Assembly (NCBI GenBank): GCA_003427395.1
Contig: BFEA01000030.1
Location: forward strand, 2,704,274 to 2,743,007
Direction of reading: 5' to 3'
Source of the DNA: Chara braunii
Lineage: Eukaryota > Streptophyta > Charophyceae > Charales > Characeae
Length of the DNA: 38,734 nt
The notes beneath the pieces are model-generated. The model saw nothing but the letters and a program-made list of their open reading frames with translations, was not told the origin of the DNA and ran no database searches. Position numbers and translations under genes: made by a program. Positions 21,348 to 30,330 of this stretch are shown piece after piece (positions within the stretch are counted from its first letter, which is position 1; each line of letters begins with the position of its first letter).

Positions 21348-22287
21348 GCTGGGAGGTCCCCATAAGTTTGGGGNAGCCCAGCGCTTTGTTTATTTTGGTT
21401 TGCATGAAGCATCAGGCNGCTCTATAAGTTTAGGTAGCCTGAAGCTCTGAGGCTGGGAAGTTCCCATAAGTTTGGGGAGACCTGGTGCTGTGAGTTGCGT
21501 GGAGGGTCAGGACGCTCTATACGTTTAGGTGTCCTGACTGCTCTGACTTGCGAGGAGCTTGACTGCGATTGACTTTCAGGAACTCGGGGCGCTCAATAAG
21601 TTTTGGTGCCTTGGGTTGCCTTGTTTTCTTTGGGTTTTCTTAGGCTTCTTTGTTTTTCAAGGGAGGGGCCGAGCTGTTCTGTAAGTTTAGGTGGCTCTGT
21701 CTCTTCCTGCAATTGTTTTAAGGGGATGAACCTGACAAAGGGCAGACCCTTCTGTAAGTTCAGGGGGTTTTACTGGATGCCACACACATGAAGGCTCAGA
21801 GAGAAAGGAACCAGGTGGAGAGGCAGACCCTTCTGTAAGTTCAGGGGGTTTAACTCAAAGCCTCGCACATGCTGGAACCCAATGAGTATAAATTGACTAT
21901 TCTGTATTACTATTCTATCTACGAACAGGCTAGTCAGGCGCGGGCTCCATAAGATTGGACAGCCTAACTGTAGCTTATCGTAATTCGAAGAGAGTATAAT
22001 CAAGAGGTATAAATGAAGGTAAACTTGGGCAGGCTGAACAACGTTCTAGGATGAGCGGCTCAGCCCTATGTCCATTTGGAAGACTAAGTGCAGAAAGGTA
22101 TATATAACTTGGCTATTTAAACAGTTCAGGGCGACTAGAGTGGTCTAGTCATGTGCCCAAAGGGGAAGAAGTAGTAGTGCCCTCTGTTTGTGTATACTTG
22201 GCTAAGTCAAAACGCTCTATAAGTTTAGGTATTCTGACTTTAGACCTGGCTAAGTTGGGCGCGCTCTGTAAGTTCAGGTGGCCTGAC
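21348..22287 (+). repeat. Constant-loop hairpin array, 11 copies in the 3' LTR
   Basis: Each copy is a stem around a near-constant 17-nt loop, GCTCTATAAGTTTAGGT. Copies lie at 21348-21382, 21409-21445, 21452-21486, 21506-21538 (GTCAGGAC/GTCCTGAC, perfect), 21581-21617 (10 pairs, 3 wobble), 21661-21707 (15 positions, 1 mismatch, 4 wobble), 21744-21770, about 21825-21852, 21931-21970, 22204-22240 and 22254-22287. Stem sequences differ between copies while pairing is kept. The last three are shared with the 5' LTR. Short non-hairpin DNA separates them, so this is not a simple tandem repeat. Confidence 0.78.
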
Positions 22288-23087
22288 CTATGCCTTATGT
22301 AACTTGGGTATAATGGGATAACTCATAGAGGGAGCATGAACTATAATTTGTTAAAAGACTTGGGATGGTGATAGTACTTACCTTTGTGGTTTGGCCTGCA
22401 TGCCACCGAGTGAGGCTACTACTTGGTCTGAGTTTCATGTAGATAGGTAGTTCCTTTAGTCGCTCGCTACGTACTAGAGTTGTAGGAGTTAGTTTCAATT
22501 CCTGCATTTTCTGAGCTAAGTTTTTTTTTCACTTAGATCAATTTTCTCATTTTCTGAGGTCTTTTGTTATACTTGGCCTTGTATAAATTTTGGTAAGCTA
22601 CTTTCTCTACGGGAAGCGTTGCCAAAATTTTTACAGAACTAAGGAGTTAGTCATTTTTTTGACTTTTCAAAGTTCAACTTGTCTAAAGTTCATACATGGC
22701 TTAGTAAAAATCTGGAAAGTCTCATTTTCTAAAGCGAGTGCTGCCCAAATTTTTGCTAATTCAGGGTGTTAGACAAAATCGGATCTTGGAAATTCAAAGA
22801 CTATTTCTGTTTTCATATTCGGACTGATATAAATTTTCAAAAGACATTTTTCCTACGGGAAGCGCTGCCGAAATGCTTGATTTAGAGGAGTTAGATTATA
22901 TTTTGACAGGTTTTGATTCTGGCAATTCATCCTGAATAGGGGAGATTCTGCCATTAGTCTACCTTTGTTTTGGGCACTAGCTTAGAGGCAGACTTAGACT
23001 TAGTTGGCGGGTAACTTTGAGTGAGAATGTGCTATGGAGGTTCATCCCCCATATGCTGATGATTTAGCTTGGGCATTGACCTGTCTT

Positions 23088-23687
23088 ATGGTACAGGCCT
23101 CTCTTGGACATTCGATTCGGGACTTGGACTAGATTCAGCTTGATCCTAAGGGGATCATCTTCTGTTATCACTGATAACAGGTCGGTTGACGATTCGTCGG
23201 TTTACGATTCAACTCCAATTCACTCCTGCCACTCAACCTAAAGGCTTTAGCCTCGTGATTGAACTGTTTTGTTGTGTTTTCACCCGGACTTTATTGAATG
23301 GTCATCCAACAAAAGTACTGAGTATTTATTTGAGAGTTTCACGAGTGAGGCTTGTATGGCTAAAGCGAGGGACATGAGTGTAAGGAATGGTTGAAGTTGA
23401 CCCCATGTAGTGCGTTGACTTTTGATTTAATCTTTGATGTGATTGCAGGTATGGTTGTGGTTCGGCTTCCGGATGTGGCTGCCTGCGATTACATACATAT
23501 ATGGTTGAGAGGAGTCTCACTGTGACTGTGAGAAGTGATTGTCCTATATAAATAAGCCTTATGTATATAGTTATATGTATCTTAGGTATGTGCGCGACTT
23601 ACTTAGATCGTGCACAAGGGTTAACCAGACTATGACTTGAGAGAAAAAGGGAGATCCCCTTTTATCCTTTGCTTCTTAAAGATTTTC
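23088..23687 (+). repeat. Highly conserved island of the LTR (3' copy)
   Basis: Partner of 9301-9900. It contains the same CTGTTATCACTGATAACAG palindrome (23162-23180) and the same flanking direct 15-mer. It stands out because the neighbouring LTR segments differ much more from their partners. Confidence 0.7.
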
Positions 23688-24702
23688 ATGGTCGGACGTT
23701 GATCCTGGGTCAAGATTCAAGGTTTTTTTCCAGGACATCCCAAACCCTAGGCTCTACAGGGAAGGAATCTGCCCCCGTGCAAAGCCTAGTTGCCTTGCCT
23801 TCCAAGATGCCCATACCAAAGCCGGAGGTCTCACGGCGGCTGCACGACTATTCCTTCAGTCGTGCAATGTCGTGAAGGATTAGACCCTCACGACACTTCG
23901 AGTCTGACACTTGAGTGTCATAAGCGGTACTCGGAGGACCGCTTGATTATGGGCACTACATAGTACGCCATCATTGCGACTGCTTGTGTACGCTTGCATT
24001 GCGAGGCGGTATGAGTCAGCCCTGCGTCCGTGCGGTTTTATACTGATTCTCGCGCACGACGCTTATCCGATTTCCGCGTTGGAAAGTTATGAGATGGCTA
24101 CTGAGGGACTAAGAGCGTTGTCGCGTGTTTGTGTTGCGTCGTTTGTGCGTATGTGTGTGTGCGTTTTTGTTTTTGTGTTCGTAAAGTGGTGTGCGCGTGG
24201 TGTGTGGGATGCATCCTAGTCGACTGACGACGGGCCACGCTTGGGACTTCAGCCCCCCAAGATATCGGTTCGCGTGCAGGGCCGATAGGCGTATTACCGC
24301 GCGTACCCCCTATGCTACAGCGAACGAGAAACGCCCTCGGCTGGTCCACCTCTGCGATCGCAATTGATTAGCTTTTGTACAGTGGACTGGTAGCTCGACG
24401 GGGATACGCCCACCGATGGGAGGTGATAGCTCCCGTAAGGTGGAGGTAAGTTGTGCCTCGCGTAGGCCCCATCCTGTCGTAGGGGCTTGCGAGAGGTATG
24501 GCTGGCGCACTCGGCCGGAGCGGCCTAAGGAAGTTCCATTTGTGTGTTCGAGGCAAGGTTGGTCCAACTCCTGTGTGACGCGGCCGAGAGGGTCCCGCGC
24601 CGCCACGTGCGGTGCCGGACCGATGCGCTCGACACCGCTCCCCAGGTGTTAGTGGTGTCTGCTCTTATCAGCATCACTAACACAGACTGGGTCCTGCTCA
24701 AA

Positions 24703-25011
24703 ATGCTGTCACCGGAGGCCACATCCCTGCATGACAGGATCCTGCCTCTGCATTGGGAAGAAATCAGGAGGCTGATCATCGGGAACGACCAAATAACTAA
24801 GACAGTTAACTACTATGACACCCCAGATAAGGTGGGCTGGAAACAGGTGGGTAAGGTAGTGGTTAAGCTACCAGTACTTGGCCCAGCTATCGATGCCGAG
24901 CCTGAATATGCCCTGCGCGCCGTTTCGCGCCAACCCGCCAGCAAAACAAAACAAAAAAATATTTTGGCTGGTGGCGTCAGCCTTTCAGCTCTGGTACCCC
25001 GGGCCTCCTAA
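24703..25011 (+). CDS. LINE ORF1 N-terminal part (102 aa), likely inactive
   Basis: ATG 24703 is preceded by AAA. In the leader-only copy at 33848 the similarity ends in poly(A) exactly at this point, which supports it as the first coding position. The protein begins MLSPEATSLHDRILPLHWEE, continues with a charged helical stretch, then NYYDTPDKVGWKQVGKVVVK, and ends in Ser/Ala-rich sequence before a TAA. No zinc knuckle or RNA-recognition motif is visible, and I do not recognise the domain. LINE ORF1 proteins normally bind element RNA. This one is short, and in-frame or shifted pieces continue downstream (25084-25270, 25648-25929), so the original ORF1 was probably longer. Confidence 0.5.
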   Translation: MLSPEATSLHDRILPLHWEEIRRLIIGNDQITKTVNYYDTPDKVGWKQVGKVVVKLPVLGPAIDAEPEYALRAVSRQPASKTKQKNILAGGVSLSALVPRAS

Positions 25012-25083
25012 ACTTGCGGGGCGTTAACGACAATATCCCACAACCGACATATGGGCCAAGTACTGGTGGTTTAACACTGGTCT

Positions 25084-25250
25084 TTGGAAGACTCCAACTG
25101 CAATGGGGATTCAAACTCTGAGTCCAGCAGGGTCTGTGAGGAGGTCTATAACCTGTTGCTGAGGCTCCCTCCACAAGGGCAGGGTAAGGAGTCTGTACAG
25201 GGGTTCATAGCCCTGCGTTGTACGGACTCCGTATCCTTGCCTTGTGGAGG
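25084..25250 (+). pseudogene. LINE ORF1 fragment, ends in an inverted repeat
   Basis: An open frame reads EDSNCNGDSNSESSRVCEEV then YNLLLRLPPQGQGKESVQGF, which looks like protein-coding sequence, before entering the right arm of the long hairpin at 25153-25269. It lies between the ORF1 start and the inserted retroposon. Probably a broken continuation of ORF1. No motif recognised. Confidence 0.35.
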
Positions 25251-25269
25251 GAGCCTCAACAACAGACCT
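25153..25269 (+). repeat. Long imperfect inverted repeat (about 50-bp arms)
   Basis: The left arm from 25161, GAGGCTCCCTCCACAAGG, is perfectly complementary to the right arm ending at 25257, and pairing continues inwards to GGAGTCTGTACA/TGTACGGACTCC. About 34 of the first 39 positions pair. Outwards, CTGTTG.TGAGG pairs as well. It forms a fold-back of over 100 nt in the LINE. Confidence 0.7.
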
Positions 25270-25457
25270 TTTTTTTTTTTTTTAATAAAAATTGCTCCAT
25301 TCTATTCGTGGGGAGCATCACGTGCTGGGGACCGGGCCCAATGTCCCTTATAATGAAAATACATTAATGATTGACAATTGATGAAAATTTAGGATGATTG
25401 AGGATCATTTTGGATGATTTAGGAGGTGAGAGTGGGTGATTGAGGTCATGAAATAAA
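25270..25457 (-). mobile_element. Short retroposon made of LINE leader plus poly(A), inserted in the LINE (minus strand)
   Basis: Poly(T) at 25269-25283 is the minus-strand tail. Reading the minus strand from 25348 gives AGGGACATTGGGCCCGG, then the conserved TGCTCC...GGAGCA stem, then AATTTTTATT and poly(A). Direct repeats GCCTCAACAACAGACCT (25253-25269) and GCCTCATCAACAGACCT (25458-25474) match at 16 of 17 positions and look like a target-site duplication. The 109 bases at 25349-25457 are extra 5' material with GGATGATT repeats and no similarity to the leader. Confidence 0.65.
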
Positions 25458-25647
25458 GCCTCATCAACAGACCTGGCAACTGGGACTGCAAAAAAAAGGC
25501 AACCTGGCACAATACAGTATGCACCGGAACCAACTGTTGGGTGGCCTCATGGGCCTCACAGTTAAAGGATGGTGAGGGAGCTATCATAAACCAGAGGCGT
25601 TGTGGCTGGCAGCAGCAGCGGTGACATAGAACAACGATACGGGGGGC

Positions 25648-25929
25648 GTGGGGCTGGTGATCCACAGGGATCATCCTTTCTCGAAAGGAATCTCTCTGGT
25701 CGCCATTCTGTACGATTACAAACAAACACAAAATACTGTAACAATTGACACCTCCTCACTGCTCCGGTTCTCGCGAGAACAGTTGGGGGAGCTGCAGGTG
25801 ACAAGGCTCAAATCAAACTTAGCATGGCGGCTGCCGCATATCCATGCCCTTATGCAAGCAATATTGGAGGAGGACTTCTTACGGGCGGCCAACACATGGG
25901 ATGACCCTCCCTCTGTGAACAAACAGTGA
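25648..25929 (+). pseudogene. LINE ORF1-like fragment
   Basis: An open segment of 93 codons with plausible protein character: ISLVAILYDYKQTQNTVTID, LRFSREQLGELQVTRLKSNL, ILEEDFLRAANTWDD. It starts at a GTG, not an ATG, and is probably part of a longer ORF1. A Pro/Gln-rich tail in another frame (25958-26155) leads to ORF2. No domain recognised. Confidence 0.4.
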
Positions 25930-26164
25930 ATTGATCTGCTGAGACAGTCTCCATAAAATGAATTCATTCCAAATGGAGAAACAACCCCTTCACAGTAGAG
26001 ACTGCTCCCATGCAAGTGAGCCAATACCCCACCTCACACAAAACCTGCTTCAGCTAGCCTACCCTCCTTCATCTACTCGCCAGCAACAACCACAGCCGCG
26101 CCCTGACCCTCCTCCACCCCATATGCCACCTCCACTAAGAAGACCCCCACTGTAGGCCAAGAAT

Positions 26165-26905
26165 TTGGCTCAAGCGGACCTACACATACGCTCACTAGAC
26201 GTAAATGGATTACTAACACCAAACACACAGAAAATAGAGGCTATTTGGAATGAGATCAAACACCGAGACACAACGAATTGGCCTGATGCAATTTGTGTGC
26301 AAGAGACACACCTCTCACACACCCCAGGTCATGATGCCAGACGAAGAATGGTTTGGCCCCATACAACATATTCAGCTCCTGCAACAGAAAGGACATCGTC
26401 CGAAGTGGACATTTGGCTTCCCCCGTCCTCCTGACTGAAACCAATAGACTATGATTACGGCCGTCAAGACGCCAGGTGGGTGTATCTAAAAGCGGGATTG
26501 GGGGAAGAAATAGTGTGTATAGCAAGCGTGTACGACCCCAATGACCCAAACGAAAGAGTGTTGTTTCTTCAAAACTTGCATCGGGCTTTGCCTATAGACT
26601 GCCCCCTTATCATAGCTAGGGACTTCAATATCACCCCTGACCCGATGATGGACGACCGATCCACATCCCACCCTGTAAGGGGAAACATGACATTGGACAT
26701 TATCGCCCATACTCAACTGCTTGAAGAAAGATAGATGACCGATATCTACAAGGGCCTCCATCCATCCAAAAACGGTGCATACGTGCCTCCCGTCCAAGGG
26801 GGTATCTGAACTCTCTAACTCACGAATCAACTTCTTCCCAGTATCCCAGTCTCTGGCCCCGCGGGTGACAATGGCAGAAAAACAATCCATTAGCCTATAT
26901 CGGGC
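26165..26905 (+). pseudogene. LINE ORF2 endonuclease domain (broken)
   Basis: APE-type endonuclease that would nick target DNA for priming. Motifs are scattered over shifted frames: LDVNGLLTPNTQKIEAIWNE and PDAICVQETHLSH (26165-26330), CIASVYDPNDPNERVLFLQN and IIARDFNITPD (26513-26645; the family's usual GDFN appears as RDFN), then NGAYVPP, NSRINFF and FDHKGIILGLS (about 26770-26940), corresponding to the usual SDH region but without the serine. A frameshift near 26345 and stops at about 26730 and 26805 break it. The order and spacing fit L1-like ORF2. Confidence 0.8.
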
Positions 26906-27532
26906 ATTTGACCATAAGGGGATAATTCTAGGCCTATCACTCCACCAGCGTCTCTCACGCGGCCCGAGTTTTTACAAGTTTAACACCTCGCTGCTGAAAT
27001 TGTGATCGCTGAACAAACTGGTGGAGGAATACTGAGGACATTGAAAGATACAAAAATAGGACCATCCCTCCTAGGTGGACTGGTTCAATATCGGCATAGC
27101 CAACCCAAGGGAACGAGTAAAAAAGTACTCGGTAGCCCACGCTGGGGAGAGAAAGGCCACGATAGAATAATTGTTGCATGCGCTGGAACAATGGGACCCG
27201 AAAATGTTAAACAGGCCCTTGGATCAACAAACATTTGAACACCTACAACAGGTCAGGGACCACCTTCAGGAACACCTAGACCACCAGACAGAGGCATGGC
27301 GAATAAGAGCAAGAATCAAGAAGTCGGACACTGAGGGCACCATGTCCTCAACTTTCTGCAATAAAACAAAAAGTAGAGCAACACAAAATCGTGTGGCATC
27401 CTTACACTACCCGCTTGATCCTCGAAAAAAGGATGCCACCAACCCAAATGGGATAGTTGGTCTGCGACGCATAGTGCTTGCTACTAGAACCTCTTCACCT
27501 CAGAGAACGCCCAATAGGAAGAAGAGGTATCG

Positions 27533-28386
27533 GTGGGTGCAAGGCACGCACTGCTGCAAAATCTTACCGCACTGTTATCCCAACAACAAAGATCAACACA
27601 GGAAGCCTCGATCACGATCCATGAACTCCTCTCAGTGTTGCAAGATATGGAAGATGAGAAAGACCCCCGATTGGACTCCTTCCCTAAAGGATTTTGGATT
27701 CACTTGGATGAGGTATTCCATCATAATTTGTTGTTGTACGTTCAAGTCGTCCAAACTGAGGGCAGATTTCGGGATCTCATCAGTCAAGGGGTAACTACAT
27801 TATTGTACAAGAAGGGAGACAGAGCCGAGATAAAAAAATATCGACCAATTACCTTGCTCCCCCTCTCGTACAAGATGGTAACAAAAACACTATGTAATAG
27901 ACTCCCATGACTCGCCTTATTCACATGGACCAAACGGGTTTCATGCCACATAAAAATATCTAAGAAAACATTATTTTGGTCAATGAAACAATTAAGTATG
28001 CTAGGCAATGGAAGAGAGATGTGGCGATTCCATTCATTGACTTCGAGAAGGCGTATGACCAGGTGGACTGACAATTATTGGACTTATGCCTCAAAAAGAT
28101 GAACTTTGGGTCGAGTTTCATACAATGGGTCCGCACCTTCCACCGCTTGGCGACAACTAACATTATGATGAATAATCACATCTCACACCCCTTCCCCTTC
28201 CAAAAGTCGGTAAGGCAAGGGGACCCAATAGCGCCATTGCTCTTTGTCATAATCACCGAAGCACTAGCTTCCCAAACCAGAGCGAATCCTTAAATAGAAG
28301 GAATAAATATTCGAAAAATACCACCACATCTGATCCCGGTCACGTCGTTGTTTGCATATGATTTTACAGTCCTCATCAAAGCTTAA
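27533..28386 (+). pseudogene. LINE ORF2 reverse transcriptase domain (broken, catalytic Asp replaced)
   Basis: Non-LTR reverse transcriptase, which would synthesise cDNA at the nicked target. Motifs in order are LLYKKGDRAEIKKYRPITLL (27795-27860), YKMVTKTLCNRL, HMDQTGFMPHKN (about 27925), IPFIDFEKAYDQVD (28030-28070), SVRQGDPIAPLLFVIITEAL (28207-28266) and SLFAYDFTVLI (28347-28380). The last should read F-A/V-D-D, so the first catalytic aspartate is a tyrosine here. There is a shift of reading frame near 27915. In-frame stops lie at about 27962 (TAA), 28069 (TGA, where the family has Trp), 28292 (TAA) and 28384 (TAA). Confidence 0.88.
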
Positions 28387-28395
28387 CCCACCAGT

Positions 28396-29499
28396 ATGAG
28401 AGTTATGGCGGACACGATCCATCTCTTCCCCATCGCTGCAGACATGAAGGTCAACTGGGGCTCCAGAATTGACCGGTCATGGCTCCAAACAACAAACGAG
28501 CTCCTACCAGACACCTCGCCAGTTAATTGGAAGCCCAAAGAAGAGGCCATAAGAATACTGGGGGTCAGACTCACGACCCTTGGCCCACCGAAAGACCACG
28601 CAGATCGTTTGGGCCAAACGATGATCCAAGCTATGGCCAAATGGCAAGGACTACATACATCGTTGGTGGGAAGGGCCCTGACCATCAATAATGTCATCCT
28701 GTTCACCATTTGGTACAAAACGGCGTTCTGACCGCTACCTCCAAAACAACTGGTAACCCTTACTAAAGCAATAGCGGGCTACCTGTGAAGAAACGACTAT
28801 GAACTGCGCACCTGTATAAAAAGGGCGGTGTGAGCACAAATAACACTACCAAGAGTCAAAGGAGGACTGAGGATCATTGACCCAAAAGATGAAATAAAAG
28901 CACTCATCCTTAAGAAGGGGGCAACGGGAGTCTATCCTCAAGAAGGGGGTCTTAATTGGTCAAGCTTTGTCCGATTGATGCCCACTGTCCAACAGGCATT
29001 ACAATGGCAGATCATTTATCGCTACCTACCAACACCGGATTGGTTTGTGTCAAGATCGCACCTAGAGCAAAAGGGTATATTGTCACCCGTATGCTCTTAT
29101 AGGGGGAAGTCTTCCTATAGGCATATCGCTGATTTGAAACACTGCCTACTAGACTGCCCTATGGCAAAACAAATATGGCATTGGTGGGCGGTTGCATGGA
29201 AGTACGTAACAGACAAGGACGTACCATGAGACCTTAAAATTATATTGCTAGCCCAACCATCGCCCTCTCGGGCTACATGGTCAACCTTCCAACTAAATAT
29301 GCTCGGATATACAAGGCTGGAAGTGCTGATGGCAGTGTGGAGGGCTCACCATTCTCATGAGAGGGATGGACACAACTTTGGTTACCTCCATGCCAAACAT
29401 CATATTACAGAAACAGTGAGAGCCAACACACAAAAAGTATGGAAACACCTGAAAGAAAAGATCATAGGCACCACGAACGGGTCCAAAATAAAAGAATAA
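28396..29499 (+). pseudogene. LINE ORF2 C-terminal region with CCHC-type zinc finger (broken)
   Basis: Thumb/connector and tail of ORF2 in the same frame as the RT part. The stretch at 28396-28731 has KVNWGSRIDRSWL, IRILGVRL and TSLVGRALTINNVILFTIWY, typical of L1-like ORF2 after the RT. The segment at 28975-29229 ends CSYRGKSSYRHIADLKHCLL and DCPMAKQIWHWW, matching the zinc-binding reverse transcriptase tail (C-H-C type) of plant LINEs. The last part (29245-29499) ends GTTNGSKIKE. TGA codons at about 28730, 28786, 28830 and 29227 interrupt the frame. Confidence 0.78.
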
Positions 29500-30010
29500 A
29501 CTGCCACTATTCGAACAGATGTGGCTGGACCCGTCATAAAAAATAGGGTTGTTCGACGGACAAGGAAATCTACATTGGGAATTTTGGTGGAAGGACGAAC
29601 ATAGGTAGCAATGGAGAACACCACCGTCATATGCCTGACAATCACCGGGTGAGCCATTGGTGGTACTCGCCCGACTTGACCAAGTCAATCATGACCCTAG
29701 CCAGACAGGGAACCTACCAAAAGAATCAGACACCATGAACCCTCCGCTCCCAGATATACCTCCTTCGCTCACCCCTTCGCCTCCCTCGTCATCCACCCCC
29801 CCCCCCAACCTGTGGAATCCACAATGGCCATGTGCAGATTGAGACTACAAGTCCCCCTATGCCCCCCAAAGCTCTCGGAGGGATCCCCACCGTAGACCCC
29901 CTCCCCCCCTCCTGATTCACCACAGATCTCACTGGTCCCCTTGACACCCCCGTCGTTATTAGAAGAAACCCCACCGCAGACTCTCTACGCCCCTCCCCTC
30001 GAATCTCAGA
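29500..30010 (+). other. LINE 3' flank and start of the C-rich tract, no gene seen
   Basis: No gene. Some coding-like character persists after ORF2 to about 29735 in a shifted frame (LARLDQVNHDPSQTG), which may be 3' UTR or ORF remnant. From about 29740 the plus strand becomes C-rich, with runs of up to eleven C. No poly(A) tail or target duplication was found to fix the LINE end. Confidence 0.4.
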
Positions 30011-30012
30011 CA

Positions 30013-30149
30013 CCACCCCCGCACCCCCCTGGCCTTGCCTCTCCCACCCCTCCGCCACGTCCGCCTTCCCATCCCAGCCGCCCACTTCGCCCGCTCGCAA
30101 ATTCGTGGGCCTCTCCTCCGCCTCTGCCTCGCCCCCAAAACGGTCCCGG

Positions 30150-30181
<32 letters not shown>

Positions 30182-30330
30182 ATGAGGAAACATGTCGAAA
30201 AGAAGCATGCAATTTCAGCAGGCTCCCCCGCACCCCCCTGGCCTTGCCTCTCCCACCCCTCCGCCACCTCCGCCTTCCCAGGGGAACCCCTACCTTCCCC
30301 CCCCTCACCCCCACCCCCCTCTGCCCCTCT
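30013..30330 (+). repeat. C-rich tract with a 60-bp direct repeat and (CT)n(AT)n microsatellite
   Basis: A block starting GCACCCCCCTGGCCTTGCCT at 30021 recurs at 30230, 209 bp later, both followed by a CGCCAC.TCCGCCTTCCCA end. Between them lies (CT)n followed by (AT)n at about 30147-30180. Open frames across this tract encode Pro/Ser/Leu runs and reflect composition only. Confidence 0.75.

Larger units (their letters stand above)
18635..21861 (+). repeat. 3,227-bp block present only in the 3' LTR
   Basis: At its left edge both LTRs read GTGAGGACGAGG before diverging. At its right edge both resume with CTCGCACATGCTGGAACCC. It holds the 179-bp palindrome array (18807-19553), a second diverged pair around ATTCATTCGATTTTGTTCATCG (19705 and 19879), a GC-rich TGCTG/GCC-biased stretch (19990-20520) and most of the constant-loop hairpin array (from 21348). 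No protein gene is supported. Confidence 0.8.
6275..24634 (+). mobile_element. Giant non-autonomous LTR retrotransposon (18,360 bp), complete with both LTRs
   Basis: The termini are TGTC at 6275 and 16899 and GACA at 10780 and 24634, giving the TG...CA inverted ends of LTRs. The flanks carry the 4-bp duplication CCGC (6271-6274 and 24635-24638). A primer-binding site follows the 5' LTR. The LTRs are collinear over 4.5 kb, apart from one 3,227-bp block present only in the 3' copy. Removing the element restores a continuous LINE leader. No RT, integrase or Gag was recognised inside, so it resembles the LARD class of large non-autonomous elements. A polypurine tract is not evident before 16899; only GAAGCGACGGGGACG about 25-40 bases upstream is purine-rich. 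I infer plus orientation from the primer-binding site. Confidence 0.88.
16899..24634 (+). repeat. 3' LTR of the giant element (7,736 bp, long form)
   Basis: Begins TGTCAGCGCGAATACCC and ends GATGCGCTCGACA. Without the block 18635-21861 it would be 4,509 bp, against 4,506 bp for the 5' LTR. It also has a segment of about 70 bp at roughly 24518-24588 that the 5' LTR lacks, flanked by GGCCG-type microhomology. The hairpin array crosses the right edge of the extra block and continues into sequence shared with the 5' LTR. I therefore infer that the long form is ancestral and the 5' copy is deleted. Two N bases (21374, 21418) mark uncertain assembly. Confidence 0.85.
24635..29730 (+). mobile_element. 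L1-like LINE, right of the giant insertion (right end approximate)
   Basis: Continuation of the LINE leader that began at 6219. It contains the rest of the 5' UTR with a perfect stem GTGTTAGTG (24646-24654)/CACTAACAC (24675-24683), ORF1 from ATG 24703, further ORF1-like pieces, and ORF2 with endonuclease, reverse transcriptase and a C-terminal zinc-finger tail ending at 29499. No poly(A) end is visible, so the right boundary is approximate. Many stops and frameshifts show it is dead. Confidence 0.8.

Noticed and set aside
21340-22300. CRISPR-like array.
   Set aside because: Repeats are not identical in length or spacing, spacers are not uniform, no cas genes are present, and the setting is a eukaryotic LTR.
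6275-24634. Reading the two large repeats as a segmental duplication.
   Set aside because: The TGTC/GACA ends, CCGC duplication, primer-binding site and restored LINE leader fit LTRs of one element far better.
26165-29499. Alternative genetic code with TGA as Trp.
   Set aside because: TAA stops and frameshifts also occur, the RT active site is mutated, and TGA also ends up in non-Trp positions. Decay of a dead copy is simpler.
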